38,131 nucleotides of DNA from an uncultured bacterium (GCA_946407375.1 CAMJNS010000014.1:1-38131), one strand, 5' to 3'. Shown: positions 24,977 to 34,449, counted from the stretch's first letter. Translations and numbers: made by a program. The notes: generated by a model from the letters alone, not told the origin.

Positions 24977-26038
24977 TTACTGATCGGTACTTGGAACTGG
25001 AGTTGTAGTATCAGTTAATACTTGCAACCATGAAGAGAAATAAGTATCTCCTTCGTTAAATGCATAACCAATAAAGTTCCCCTGAGTATCAGCAACAGCA
25101 AATGGAGCAGCACATCCATCTTTTGCAACAATATACCAGCCGGTTGGCAAGTTCTTAATAAAGAAGTAACCATTATTCTGTGGAGTAAATTTCAAAACAA
25201 CTCCAGGTACGGTTGCTGCATTTTCACTAGTCGTTCTATACAATATACATTTGTCACCGGGATTATAACCTGTTAATACACCAGCAATAGAACCAGTCTG
25301 AGCAAGTTTATAATTTAAAGTAACATTCGTTAGTGTATTATTAGCAACAACCTTATTCATGAAATTTATATTATTTTCATCAGTTATAATCAAATCTTCT
25401 GTATCGTCTTCAAAAGAATCTTTGCTGTAAGTAACTTTATATGTTCCAGCAGGAATTTCTTTGAATTCATATATACCATTATCTGGATTTGTTGAAGTCT
25501 TGACTATTTGACCTGTTTTAGTATTTTCTGCGGTAACAGAAGCAAAAGGTATGTCTTTACCAAATTTATCTACAATTTTACCAGTTAGCGTTACTACAAC
25601 TAAATCTTCTACTTCTGTAGCTCTTGGAGTCATTGTTAAAGTTAGGTCATCAATATTAGAATCAATTTTTTTATAAATTATTTCTGTTTTATAAATATTA
25701 TTGCTATCTACAGCTTTTACTTCATAGTAACCAGCATTAACTTTTTGAAAAGCAAATACCTGTCCCCTACAAGCATTACTACTTTCATCTTCACTAGCTA
25801 TATTAGTAAGATAAACTGTAATTTTTGAATTAGAATCAAATTGTCCAATAGTAGGGCTTATTTTCCCAAGAACATTATAAGTAGATGCAGAACTGTCAGT
25901 AATATTTTTAGCATCTGAAGCATCTTTATCTGTTGTGCTAGAAGTTGGGTTGTTTTCACCGCAGCCAGCCAGCATCATAGTGCCAGCAAGTAAAGAAACC
26001 AGGAACAGCTTAGAAAAAGAACCTGAGAAATTTTTCAT
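24977..26038 (-). CDS. Lipoprotein with carboxypeptidase-regulatory-like domain
   Basis: This 353-aa protein has a lipoprotein signal peptide with lipobox LAGC (Cys26) and then a Ser/Thr/Asp-rich linker. Residues about 148-225 form a carboxypeptidase-regulatory-like (CarboxypepD_reg) beta-sandwich: LTGKIVDKFGKDIPFASV, then GIYEFKEIPAGTYKVTYSKD. Further beta-rich sequence follows, with NGYFFIKNLPTGWYIVAKDG resembling another such fold. No enzyme active site is visible. It is the last gene of the Tad operon and overlaps the DUF192 gene by 4 nt, so it is probably co-produced with the pilus machinery and sits in the envelope. Whether it belongs to the pilus is unknown. Confidence 0.8.
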   Translation of the reverse strand: MKNFSGSFSKLFLVSLLAGTMMLAGCGENNPTSSTTDKDASDAKNITDSSASTYNVLGKISPTIGQFDSNSKITVYLTNIASEDESSNACRGQVFAFQKVNAGYYEVKAVDSNNIYKTEIIYKKIDSNIDDLTLTMTPRATEVEDLVVVTLTGKIVDKFGKDIPFASVTAENTKTGQIVKTSTNPDNGIYEFKEIPAGTYKVTYSKDSFEDDTEDLIITDENNINFMNKVVANNTLTNVTLNYKLAQTGSIAGVLTGYNPGDKCILYRTTSENAATVPGVVLKFTPQNNGYFFIKNLPTGWYIVAKDGCAAPFAVADTQGNFIGYAFNEGDTYFSSWLQVLTDTTTPVPSTDQ

Positions 26039-26400
26039 TTTAAATACTCCAATCTAAGAGAGTCATCTATTTTTAAACCCAGCTTGTTAACCAAGCCAGA
26101 TGGTAATTCAATAACTGAAACTACATTTGAATATAGTTTTGTTAAACCTATCCAAGGACGCAAATTTTCATATAAAGCCACAATTTTATTTGAGGCATCT
26201 ATAAATATTGCATCTATAGGATACCGCATAAACATCATATGTATAGAATTACAAGGTGTAATTATAAGCCCTTCATTTTCTTGCAAATCTGGTGCCAACA
26301 TCAAACCTTTGAATCTTGTCCAGAATGTGTCAGCTACTCTGATTTTATCTCCTATAAGGCTATTATCACGTTCATTGTAAATCTTTACATATTTGGTCAT
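26035..26400 (-). CDS. DUF192 family protein
   Basis: This 121-aa protein is a close match to the DUF192 pattern: ADTFWTRFKGLMLAPDL, then NEGLIITPCNSIHMMFMRYP and IDAIFID, and the end VVSVIELPSGLVNKLGL. DUF192 proteins are compact beta folds of unknown function, often exported; this one has no signal peptide. It lies 3 nt after tadC and overlaps the lipoprotein gene by 4 nt, so it is part of the Tad operon. DUF192 genes are found near Tad genes in some genomes (recollection). Confidence 0.88.
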   Translation of the reverse strand: MTKYVKIYNERDNSLIGDKIRVADTFWTRFKGLMLAPDLQENEGLIITPCNSIHMMFMRYPIDAIFIDASNKIVALYENLRPWIGLTKLYSNVVSVIELPSGLVNKLGLKIDDSLRLEYLK

Positions 26401-26403
26401 TTA

Positions 26404-27348
26404 TTACTGACCGCCCATTCCGCCCAAACCTTCAATCATCTGGAATGCTGCTGGAGCACCGATAACCAACATAACATTCGGGAATATGAAGAATATAAGA
26501 GGAATCATCATCTTAACAGGTGCTTTTGCAGATTCTTCTTCAGCTCTCTGTCTTCGTTTTTCACGAAGCTGCTCAGACTGAATTCTAAGAACCTGACCTA
26601 TAGAAACACCCAATTGGTCAGCTTGAATAATTGCAGAAACAAATGCGTTGAAGTCTGCGTTATCAACACGGTCAGCCATACTCTTGAAAGCATCTCTTCT
26701 TGCTTCGCCCATTCTCATTTGTTTCAAAGTCAAACTGAATTCATTAGGAATTGGTCCACGCATCTTTTCAACAACCTTATCACAGGCAGCATCGAAACCA
26801 AGACCGGCTTCAACAGCAACAGTTAAAAGGTCAAGAACATCAGGCAAACCTCTTTGTATGTCATGCTGTCTTTCAGCAATTTTTCTTTGCAAATACATTC
26901 TTGGAGCAAGTATGCCTAGAACAACCCCACCAACAAAACCCATTAGAGCTAAATCAGGTTTAATTATAAAACCAATAACAACCCCAATAAAAGGACAGAA
27001 CAATCTGACCATGTTCTGAATTACAGCAAATTCAGCAACAGTAAGTCCCCCAGGGAAACCAGCCTGAGCAAGCATTTTCTTTAAACCGCTCTTAGCTTTT
27101 TTCTTGCTTTTCTTGTCTTTAGATTCTTCGTCTTTACCTGCCAATTTTGCAATCATAGGTCTAATGACACGATCAACAAAAGGCTTATTAAGTTCTGCTT
27201 CAGTAGCAGAAACAGCTTCAGGATTTTCAGAATCATCTAATGAAGCTAAACGACCAGAAATATCATTTTTGCTTCCAGAAGGGAACAAAAGAAGAATAAC
27301 CAAGAATACTACAACAGTACCAATAACGTAAAATATAATTTCTTGCAT
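26404..27348 (-). CDS. tadC: Tad pilus assembly inner-membrane protein TadC
   Basis: This 314-aa protein has the type II secretion F domain (GspF-like) of Tad platforms: an N-terminal membrane helix (2-22), a cytoplasmic linker, helices at about 105-150, the cytoplasmic helical domain GLPDVLDLLTVAVEAGLGFDAACDKVVEKM (typical of TadB/TadC) near 165-195 and a C-terminal helix near 283-303 that ends with a Gly-rich MIEGLGGMGGQ. The residues DLLTVAVEAG favour TadC over TadB. It follows tadB with 2 nt between. Confidence 0.9.
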   Translation of the reverse strand: MQEIIFYVIGTVVVFLVILLLFPSGSKNDISGRLASLDDSENPEAVSATEAELNKPFVDRVIRPMIAKLAGKDEESKDKKSKKKAKSGLKKMLAQAGFPGGLTVAEFAVIQNMVRLFCPFIGVVIGFIIKPDLALMGFVGGVVLGILAPRMYLQRKIAERQHDIQRGLPDVLDLLTVAVEAGLGFDAACDKVVEKMRGPIPNEFSLTLKQMRMGEARRDAFKSMADRVDNADFNAFVSAIIQADQLGVSIGQVLRIQSEQLREKRRQRAEEESAKAPVKMMIPLIFFIFPNVMLVIGAPAAFQMIEGLGGMGGQ

Positions 27349-27350
27349 GG

Positions 27351-28424
27351 TTACACCTCAATATCAACAATCTTTTTGATAATCAACATTCCAATAGCTT
27401 CCCAGATAAGTCCGCCAATAACAAGGAACCAGCCTCTGAACCAATTCATCTTAAAAGTGAACAACTTAGACATAAATTCAGGGTTCAAAACATAAATCAT
27501 AATACCCAAACCAAAAGGCAGTGCGGCAACAAGCATACCTGATACCTTAGCCTGAGCTGTTTTAGTTTGAATATCACCTTTGATTCTCATTCTTTCACGA
27601 ATAGTTTTACCTATTTTTTCAAGAACTTCAGCTAAGTTACCACCAACTTGGCGCTGAATAAGAACAACTGTAGTAACTAAGTCCCAGTCTTCACTTTCAA
27701 CACGACTGTTTAGAGCCATAAGAGTATCTTCAAGATTCATACCCAATGAGTTTTCTTTCAAAACACGTTTTAATTCTTTACTCATCGGAGGTAAAGATTC
27801 TTTTGAAACCATTTCTAATGCTTGCAAGAATGAATAACCAGCTTTTAAACCGTTTGCAATCATTATCAATGTATCTAGAATCTGATCATTAAATGCTTGT
27901 TTTCTTTTTGCTCTAACAATACTAACCCATATTAATGGAAGGAAATAAGCAGCTACTGCAAGAATCAAAGCCAATACAAGATTCTTAAGAATGATAGTTC
28001 CTATCATCATAGCTATCATAACGGCTAAGAACTGAATAGCAACAAATTCGTTAGCTTTAAGAGGAATATCTGCTTTAGCTAACTGATCTGCAATTTTAGC
28101 GGCCATTCCCTTAGGAGTAAGAATCGTACCCATATTAGCAAGGATACGCTTAGCTCCTTCATGACCTTTTTTCTTTTTACCTCTTAGCTCGCTAGTCCAG
28201 TCGTCACTTTCATCTTCCTCTGCATTAGCTTCTTCTTCATCTTTTTCAAGAGCTTCTTCAGGAATTTCGTATGATCCAGTTTTAGAAGCTTTTTCACTTT
28301 CAATCAGATATTGCTCCATTCTTTCTCGAACATCATCACCAGGTGATTTTCCGAGTATAGAAAAGAGCAAAAGGACGAACAAAACTGTAGCTATCCCTGC
28401 ACAAGCCAAGAAAATAAATTGCAT
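27351..28424 (-). CDS. tadB: Tad pilus assembly inner-membrane protein TadB
   Basis: This 357-aa partner of TadC also has the GspF-type fold: an N-terminal membrane helix (2-22), an acidic cytoplasmic linker, helices near 130-170, the domain FNDQILDTLIMIANGLKAGYSFLQALEMV near 190-220 and two C-terminal helices. The motif IANGLKAGYS and RQVGGNLAEVLEKIGKTIRER are typical of TadB. Together with TadC it should form the membrane platform that the CpaF ATPase turns. It starts 6 nt after the cpaF stop. Confidence 0.92.
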   Translation of the reverse strand: MQFIFLACAGIATVLFVLLLFSILGKSPGDDVRERMEQYLIESEKASKTGSYEIPEEALEKDEEEANAEEDESDDWTSELRGKKKKGHEGAKRILANMGTILTPKGMAAKIADQLAKADIPLKANEFVAIQFLAVMIAMMIGTIILKNLVLALILAVAAYFLPLIWVSIVRAKRKQAFNDQILDTLIMIANGLKAGYSFLQALEMVSKESLPPMSKELKRVLKENSLGMNLEDTLMALNSRVESEDWDLVTTVVLIQRQVGGNLAEVLEKIGKTIRERMRIKGDIQTKTAQAKVSGMLVAALPFGLGIMIYVLNPEFMSKLFTFKMNWFRGWFLVIGGLIWEAIGMLIIKKIVDIEV

Positions 28425-28430
28425 ATTATT

Positions 28431-29813
28431 TTACCAACCTTTAGAAGTGTCTGTAAAAATATTCGGTGGAAGATGAATACCAAATTCAGCAAACTTGCTT
28501 GCAAATTTTGGTCTAATTCCTGTAGGTTTCAATCTACCAATTATCTTACCGTTTTCATCAACACCTGATTGTTCAAATCTGAATATATCTTGAGTAACAA
28601 TCTTTTCGCCTTCCATTCCCTGTATTTCAGTAAGATAAGTAATTTTTCTAGAACCATCTTTAAGTCTTGACTGCTGAATGATCAAGTTAATTGCAGAACT
28701 GATTTGTTCACGAATAGCTCTAACTGGCAAATCCATACCAGACATAAGAACCATTGTTTCAAGACGAGAAAGCATGTCTCTAGGAGTATTGGCGTGAGCT
28801 GTAGTTAAAGAACCATCGTGACCGGTGTTCATAGCCTGAAGCATGTCTAGTGTTTCACCACCACGGCATTCCCCAACGATAACACGTTCAGGTCTCATAC
28901 GAAGTGTGTTCTTAATCAATTCACGCATTGGAACAGCACCTTTACCTTCAATGTTTGCAGGTCTTGTTTCAAGTCTAACAACGTGAGGCTGACGAAGTTG
29001 CAATTCTGCTGCGTCTTCGCAAGTAATAATTCTTTCATCTTCAGGAATGAAAGAACTCAAAATATTCAAAGTAGTTGTCTTACCAGAACCAGTACCACCT
29101 GAAACTACGATATTCAAACGAACCTTAATGCAAGCTTCAATAAAAGTTGCCATTTCAGGAGTTAGGGTTCCAAACTTAATAAGGTCTGCTACGCCCAAAG
29201 CTTCTTTCTTGAACTTTCTGATTGTAATAGTTGGACCATTCAAGGCAAGAGGTGGAATAATAGCGTTAACACGAGAACCATCTGGAAGACGGGCGTCAAC
29301 GTATGGAACTGATTCGTCGATACGTCTACCTATTGGAGCAACGATTCTTTCGATAATTCTCATAACGTGGTCATTATCTTTAAACTTAATATCAGAAAGA
29401 ACTAACTTACCTTTCTTTTCATAATAGATTTGGTAAGGTCCGTTAACCATAACTTCTGATATATCTTCTTCATCAAGCAAGGGCTGAATTGGTCCAAAAC
29501 CTACCATATCATCCAACAAAGTGTTGGTCATTAATTCGGTTTCACGAGTGCTTAATACGATATTTAATTTTGGACTTTCTTCACCTATAACAACACCAAT
29601 GCGATCTTTTAACATCGCACGTTTTTTATCCAGATTCTGCTCTGCCATAATAGCAGCAGGCATATCATCAATAAGCTTTGTATGAACCTTTTCTTTTAAT
29701 TTTTCAAAACTAGAAAGAACTTGAGTTGAAGCACTTTCTAGAATAGAAGATGCTGATGCTGTTGATTTATCAACTTTCTTTTCTTCATTTAAACGAGATA
29801 AAAGACCACCCAT
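28431..29813 (-). CDS. cpaF: Tad pilus assembly ATPase CpaF/TadA
   Basis: This 460-aa secretion ATPase of the TadA subgroup powers Flp pilus assembly. Walker A is GGTGSGKTT at 239-247. The family signatures [21 protein letters not shown] (163-183), [16 protein letters not shown] and [15 protein letters not shown] are all present and in order. The N-terminal 100 residues form the usual helical module. It lies 19 nt after cpaE and 6 nt before tadB. CpaF in some systems drives both extension and retraction, so it would not need the separate PilT of Region A. Confidence 0.95.
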   Translation of the reverse strand: MGGLLSRLNEEKKVDKSTASASSILESASTQVLSSFEKLKEKVHTKLIDDMPAAIMAEQNLDKKRAMLKDRIGVVIGEESPKLNIVLSTRETELMTNTLLDDMVGFGPIQPLLDEEDISEVMVNGPYQIYYEKKGKLVLSDIKFKDNDHVMRIIERIVAPIGRRIDESVPYVDARLPDGSRVNAIIPPLALNGPTITIRKFKKEALGVADLIKFGTLTPEMATFIEACIKVRLNIVVSGGTGSGKTTTLNILSSFIPEDERIITCEDAAELQLRQPHVVRLETRPANIEGKGAVPMRELIKNTLRMRPERVIVGECRGGETLDMLQAMNTGHDGSLTTAHANTPRDMLSRLETMVLMSGMDLPVRAIREQISSAINLIIQQSRLKDGSRKITYLTEIQGMEGEKIVTQDIFRFEQSGVDENGKIIGRLKPTGIRPKFASKFAEFGIHLPPNIFTDTSKGW

Positions 29814-29832
29814 ATTTTCCCTCCAAATTTAT

Positions 29833-31029
29833 TCAACTGCCAAACAGCAGATCTTTTATTCTTAATATAGCACTTTTACTTGTATTAACAGGTTTCTTAC
29901 TAGGACCTATCAATTTTTCGGCTACATCTATAATATTTCTTGAAATAAGACTTGCAGGTGACTTTAATACAAATGATTCACCCTTGTTTAAAGATATCTG
30001 AACCAAGTTGGAATCCATTGGAATAGAAGCATATACCGGAACTCCTAATCCTGATTCTAGTTGAGGTCTATCTATACCAACATCAGGTGTATCTTTATTA
30101 AGAATAATCTTAACTTTGTCTAAATCATATTTTAAGTCTTGCAAGGTTTTCAAAAAGATTTTTGTATTCTTTAAAGAAGTTATCTCTAAAGTAGCTACCA
30201 AAAACAACAAAGACGTTTTATCTAACACAGCAAGTTCTTTTTCTGTAATAGTTGCAGGCATATCAATTATTATAAATTGATATAAAGGCTTAATAACATC
30301 TATTATTTGTTGCAAATGCTTTGAAGTAACAGCCTCAGCCAATGCTGGTTCCTTAGGAGCAGCTAATACTTCCAAACCACAAGCATGCTTAGTTATGCGC
30401 CTTTCTATACCATCTATGGTAAACTCGTCTTTTTCTACTATATCTGAAATGGTACTTTGAGGATGTAAATCTAGTGTTAGAGCCACATCGCCAAATTGTA
30501 ACGAAGCATCTATCAAAAGAGTTCTTTTTCCTTTTGCAGCTAATGCTGCAGCCAGATTAACCGATAAAGTCGTTCTGCCAACCCCACCTTTTGTAGCAAA
30601 GAAAGAAACTACTTTGGCATTAGAATCATCAGCAAAAAGTTCAGCTTTGTCTTTTAGCCATTTGTTAAACACATTGTGAATAGCATCATCTAAATCTTTA
30701 TTTGAAAAGGGTTCTATAAGATAATCTTTAGCTCCCGATTTCATAGCTTGCCTGAAATATTCAGGACTGCTTTTCATAGACATTATTATAGTCTGAACAT
30801 TTTGGTTTTCCTTAGCAAGAATTTCAGTAACTTTTAATCCGTCTATTCCTTCTAAATCTATATCTAGAAGGACAATATGAGGCTGCAACTCCTTTACTTT
30901 TTCTATAACTTCATGACCATTTCTAGCTTCACCAACTAGGAAGACATTTTCAACGCTGCTTATCATTCTTTTCAGATTATTAAGCCAGTCTTCCTTACCG
31001 TCAGCGATTAGTAGCTTGATAGTTGCCAT
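29833..31029 (-). CDS. cpaE: CpaE-like localisation ATPase with degenerate receiver domain
   Basis: This 398-aa protein joins a response-regulator receiver (1-118) to a MinD/ParA-type ATPase. The receiver keeps D10, the phosphoacceptor-position D56 and S84, but has Glu106 where the usual Lys of the K-P pair would be (YLIEP). So it may not be normally phosphorylated. The ATPase has the deviant Walker A KGGVGRTT at 147-154 and continues SVNLAAALAAKGKRTLLIDASLQFGDVALTLDL. CpaE positions the Tad machine at the pole in Caulobacter. The gene lies between cpaC and cpaF with short gaps. Confidence 0.9.
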   Translation of the reverse strand: MATIKLLIADGKEDWLNNLKRMISSVENVFLVGEARNGHEVIEKVKELQPHIVLLDIDLEGIDGLKVTEILAKENQNVQTIIMSMKSSPEYFRQAMKSGAKDYLIEPFSNKDLDDAIHNVFNKWLKDKAELFADDSNAKVVSFFATKGGVGRTTLSVNLAAALAAKGKRTLLIDASLQFGDVALTLDLHPQSTISDIVEKDEFTIDGIERRITKHACGLEVLAAPKEPALAEAVTSKHLQQIIDVIKPLYQFIIIDMPATITEKELAVLDKTSLLFLVATLEITSLKNTKIFLKTLQDLKYDLDKVKIILNKDTPDVGIDRPQLESGLGVPVYASIPMDSNLVQISLNKGESFVLKSPASLISRNIIDVAEKLIGPSKKPVNTSKSAILRIKDLLFGS

Positions 31030-31057
31030 TTTTTACCTGAACCAATACGAGAACTTA

Positions 31058-32698
31058 TTATTTATTTTCTGCCGGAATATGACTAGATTTAATTTGATCA
31101 AAGATATTGTTGAGATTTTCTAGTTTGTCAGAGCGTCTTGGAACTTTTATTGTTTCAAATCTCTTATTACCGGCAAGATCTCTTTCTTTGTTAGTAATCT
31201 TTGGAGTTAACAATATGATTAGTTCGTTTTCACTGTTGCTAACAGATTTATGTCTGAAAAGTCTGCCAACTAATGGTAAACGACTTAAACCAGGAACACC
31301 AGTCCAAGTAACAGAATTATTCTTGCTGATTAAACCTCCAAGAGCAATTGTTTGCTGATCTTTAATCTTAACAGTTGTCATTATGTCTCTTGAATGTTTG
31401 TCAGGAGAAGCTCCATTACCTCTTTCAAAGCTAAGTTCTTCCTGTTGAGCATATACTGAGAATTTTAATTCATCATCATCAATATATAGGTCTCTGATGC
31501 AAAGTCTTAATTTAGCTTCAAATGGTTCATATGAAGTCTTACCATTACCAGCATCTTTTTCAACTTGAACAGTCTGACCTACATCAACAAAAGCTAAGCC
31601 CTGATCGTTTGATGGATCTGAAGGATTTGCTTCCCCATGCCAGCTAGATTCTGCTTTTGAAAAATAACTTGGTTGTGGAATAGCACTAGCATAAACCAAA
31701 AGATTTGGCTTAGAAACCACTTTTGCTTTACCTTCTTCTTCCCAAGCCTTAACTTGAGCTTCTACCAAACTTAATCTGTTAACATTTTTCATGTAGAATG
31801 GATTCATATGTTTAGGTAGAATTGCATTGCCAGCAGCATCTCCAAGTTCACCGAAGTTCAAAGTGCCGTAACCTTCACTAGAACCCCATTTTATACCCAA
31901 ATCATTGCTGTCTTTTTTAGTTACCTGAAGGATGTAAGCCTGGAAAACAACCTGATATGGATCTGTTATTGTAACTAGATTGCTTATCTGGTCAGGGCTA
32001 GAAACAAAACCTTTAACGATTTCAGACATATTTATATAATCGTTTTGATTTTTTACTGAACCTTGAAGAATAACTCTGATACCAGCACTATCGGTAGCAA
32101 TTAATGGGTTATTAGAAACAGTAGCTTCATTTGGGTCAATCTTTGCAGATATTACACTGACTTTAACTTCTGGTTGCTTTATAGCTGCTTCAATTCTTTG
32201 TTGCAAAGAACTAACAGCACCTTCATATTCAACAAGACTAATTAATTGCTTGTTTCCAACTAGACTTTTAGCAACTGTTTCAGCTCTTTTCTTTTCTTCC
32301 TTTGAACTTGCCTGACCTTGCAAATATGCAGAATCTGGGAAAATCTTCAAAGTTAAATTCTTGTTATTTATTATAGCATCAAATTTTTCGTGAATTATAT
32401 TGTTTTCAGAGTATGTTTCTACGTCATAAACTCTTTTGCCAGTCATATCCCAAAGGATAAGCTGTGTACTGTTAGCTTGATCGCCTATGCCTGATATAAT
32501 TATTTCAGAATCAGAAACATTTAATACGTCAACAACATTATCTTTTACAGCCATAATCTTCTTTACCCCATAAGAAGGGATAGAGATAGATTTTCCTAGT
32601 GGAATCAATAGCTTTTCTGCTGCATCAGCAGCCATGTTAAAACTAGCAAGAGAGAAGAGAATTAATGAAGTTGTAAATATCTTAATAGATTTCATCAT
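31058..32698 (-). CDS. cpaC: Tad pilus outer-membrane secretin CpaC/RcpA
   Basis: This 546-aa secretin has a signal peptide (about 1-27), an N-terminal pilus-formation domain (GKSISIPSYGVKKIMAVKDN, then IIISGIGDQANSTQLILWD), a BON-like segment (IFPDSAYLQGQASSKEEK) and the secretin core ending VPGLSRLPLVGRLFRHKSV and ELIILLTPKI, a family hallmark. It should form the outer-membrane gate of the Flp pilus and implies an outer membrane. The ATG lies 5 nt after the cpaB stop. A second ATG one codon later is equally possible. Confidence 0.92.
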   Translation of the reverse strand: MMKSIKIFTTSLILFSLASFNMAADAAEKLLIPLGKSISIPSYGVKKIMAVKDNVVDVLNVSDSEIIISGIGDQANSTQLILWDMTGKRVYDVETYSENNIIHEKFDAIINNKNLTLKIFPDSAYLQGQASSKEEKKRAETVAKSLVGNKQLISLVEYEGAVSSLQQRIEAAIKQPEVKVSVISAKIDPNEATVSNNPLIATDSAGIRVILQGSVKNQNDYINMSEIVKGFVSSPDQISNLVTITDPYQVVFQAYILQVTKKDSNDLGIKWGSSEGYGTLNFGELGDAAGNAILPKHMNPFYMKNVNRLSLVEAQVKAWEEEGKAKVVSKPNLLVYASAIPQPSYFSKAESSWHGEANPSDPSNDQGLAFVDVGQTVQVEKDAGNGKTSYEPFEAKLRLCIRDLYIDDDELKFSVYAQQEELSFERGNGASPDKHSRDIMTTVKIKDQQTIALGGLISKNNSVTWTGVPGLSRLPLVGRLFRHKSVSNSENELIILLTPKITNKERDLAGNKRFETIKVPRRSDKLENLNNIFDQIKSSHIPAENK

Positions 32699-32703
32699 GA
32701 TTA

Positions 32704-33744
32704 TTATTCCTCGCTAGTATTAGATATTGCAGCATTAGGTATCTGAGAGTTTGTGAAATCTCCAGAAATTTTTGAAGAGGCTGGACCGCCATATTTTCTA
32801 ATTTCACGACGTCTATCAGACCCAAAAACGATTTCAACTTTACCATCATCAATTGGTTCCTGCTGTTCAACATGAGTATGATGTTGAGCAGGTGTAGAGA
32901 ATGATGTCGTAACTGGAGTTTGACTTTCTGCTGGTTTATTTGCAGAAGATGCATGACCAATATCTTTTAAAACTATTTGTTCAGTAGCACCCTTTGTTTG
33001 AACTACATTATCTTTATCAGTAGGATTCTTAAGAACTAGTCTGAAAGTAGTACCAGCATCCAAATACATTAACTTTTCCAAATCTTCAGGAGTAAGAGCA
33101 AGGGTTATAAGTTCTGCTTTACTTGCAGCAATAGCCGGTGTATGAGTAGCTACAAGTCCTTCAAATTCATAGGTATTACCAATTGCTAGAACCTGAATAT
33201 CTTGAAGAACTATCTTTGTTATAGTTTCACCATTTCTTGGTCTAAATGTTGCGATAACATCAACATAGTCGCCTTGCTGAATGAAACCACCAACAGAAGA
33301 AGCTTTTGATACAGCTATTGAAACAGCACGCTTACCAGCAGGAATTGCTCTTGCAAGATTAGGTACTGTATCTTCATCTAATAATCTCTTCGGAGTAACA
33401 ATATCGTCAGGGATAATTGTTACAGCAGTATACCTATTTGTTAAAGAGGCAATATCATTTTCTGTAAATGCCAAATCAGGAACAGAAGAGGCATTCAATT
33501 CTTTTAAAACAAAGTAAGCTGTAGGGTCATTTGCGTCTTTAAGATTAATCATTGAAGCTTCAATTCTTGTTCTTGCAGCAATTTGCTTCTTGCAGACAAT
33601 TACTTTCTTTTTAGCTTCAATTATAGGGACCTGAGGTACATTTATGTTGTTTGTCGGTGGTTGCTTTTCTTGGATTTTGTTCCATAGTATAACCGACACA
33701 ACTAATGAAACTAGTAGTGCAACTAATATTGCTTTTTTATTCAC
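32704..33744 (-). CDS. cpaB: Tad pilus assembly protein CpaB/RcpC
   Basis: I start this gene at GTG 33744 (346 aa), since AGGAGGAA (33753-33760) lies 8 nt upstream. An ATG at 33771 would be almost at the predicted transcript start and has no ribosome site. An N-terminal membrane helix (about 5-23) is followed by a SAF domain (AARTRIEASMINLKD, IIPDDIVTPKRLLDED) and the RcpC domain (ARAIPAGKRAVSIAVSKASS and GGFIQQGDYVDVIATF). The C-terminal 90 residues are low-complexity (Thr/Gln/His). CpaB works in the periplasm with the secretin. It is the first gene of the Tad operon. Confidence 0.92.
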   Translation of the reverse strand: MNKKAILVALLVSLVVSVILWNKIQEKQPPTNNINVPQVPIIEAKKKVIVCKKQIAARTRIEASMINLKDANDPTAYFVLKELNASSVPDLAFTENDIASLTNRYTAVTIIPDDIVTPKRLLDEDTVPNLARAIPAGKRAVSIAVSKASSVGGFIQQGDYVDVIATFRPRNGETITKIVLQDIQVLAIGNTYEFEGLVATHTPAIAASKAELITLALTPEDLEKLMYLDAGTTFRLVLKNPTDKDNVVQTKGATEQIVLKDIGHASSANKPAESQTPVTTSFSTPAQHHTHVEQQEPIDDGKVEIVFGSDRRREIRKYGGPASSKISGDFTNSQIPNAAISNTSEE

Positions 33745-33780
33745 GAGAAAACTTCCTCCTATAGGAGACATTGTTAGTGA

Positions 33781-33809
33781 ATTGTAACATAGGGAAGTTT
33801 CTATGGCAA
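33781..33809 (-). promoter_or_regulatory. Promoter of the Tad operon
   Basis: On the minus strand the -35 is TTGCCA (33804-33809), the spacer is 17 bp, and TGTTACAAT is an extended -10 (hexamer 33781-33786). The transcript would begin near 33774 and leave about 30 nt before the GTG start of cpaB. It lies between the peptidase gene and cpaB. Confidence 0.7.
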
Positions 33810-33847
33810 CTTTTAATTACAATAATGTACAAAAAATCTTCAACAAA

Positions 33848-34399
33848 CTACCATGTATAACAGAAATAGCAAGCAATTAATACACCAATAAAAATATCTA
33901 ACCCTAAATTATATTTTACTTTATTTTTAGTTTCTTCACTTGAATTTTCTTTTTGAATAGTATTGTATTTAAAACTTCCACTTTTGATACTAACCAAAGC
34001 CCTCATAAAAGCAGATGAGCCATAGTTAATAAAATGTACCAACAAAGCATGGAAAAAGCCTAAAACAGATGTATAAAGAAAAACATTCAAAACAAAAGTT
34101 GTACCACAAATAGAACCTATAGCACCCATAAGCTTAACATCGCCCATTCCGTAAGCACCTATTAAAGCTAATGGAAGATATATTGCGATACCAATAAAAG
34201 TAGCAGCAAGAGAATACTTTAAGCCAGACCAACCATTAAAATAAGAACAAAGAACCCAACCTAATATAATAGAAGGAAAAGTTAACCAATTATAAATGCG
34301 ACCACGCCATGTATCTGTTACCATTCCAATAAAAGATACAATTACGCAAATAATTTTGTTAAATAAAGGATATGTTAAGTAAACTAAGTAAGGTTCCAT
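33848..34399 (-). CDS. cpaA: Prepilin peptidase, CpaA/TadV type (A24 family)
   Basis: This 183-aa membrane aspartyl protease cleaves the leader of Flp-type prepilins. The two catalytic aspartates fit D29 in VTDTWRGRIYNWLTFP and D87 in GYGMGDVKL-like AYGMGDVKLMGAIG. It lacks the N-terminal methylase domain of PilD and is of the short CpaA size, with five to six membrane helices. A Ser/Asn/Lys-rich loop at about 135-160 is longer than usual. It lies 76 nt upstream of the Tad promoter and shares its direction, so it may have a separate promoter. It could also process the prepilin-like proteins of Region A. Confidence 0.88.
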   Translation of the reverse strand: MEPYLVYLTYPLFNKIICVIVSFIGMVTDTWRGRIYNWLTFPSIILGWVLCSYFNGWSGLKYSLAATFIGIAIYLPLALIGAYGMGDVKLMGAIGSICGTTFVLNVFLYTSVLGFFHALLVHFINYGSSAFMRALVSIKSGSFKYNTIQKENSSEETKNKVKYNLGLDIFIGVLIACYFCYTW

Positions 34400-34426
34400 A
34401 ATTTTAGAACGATTCCCTGTTTATTA

Positions 34427-34449
34427 AGTATAACATTCTTTATAAAGAA
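34427..34449 (-). promoter_or_regulatory. Possible promoter and operator of the prepilin peptidase gene
   Basis: TGTTATACT is an extended -10 on the minus strand (hexamer 34427-34432). Directly upstream lies the perfect palindrome TTCTTTATAAAGAA (34436-34449), which would sit between -10 and -35. The -35 itself is poor. The palindrome could be a regulator site or chance in AT-rich DNA. Confidence 0.4.

Noticed and set aside
26239..26826. 195-aa reading frame on the plus strand
   Set aside because: It runs antisense to tadC and the DUF192 gene, has no ribosome site and an unlikely composition (many His, Cys, Asn), so it is a shadow.
32682..32960. 92-aa frame on the minus strand inside cpaB
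   Set aside because: It is an alternate frame of cpaB with biased Leu/Gln/His content and no ribosome site.
33769..33771. ATG start of cpaB
   Set aside because: It lies about 3 nt from the predicted transcript start and has no ribosome site, whereas GTG 33744 has AGGAGGAA 8 nt upstream.
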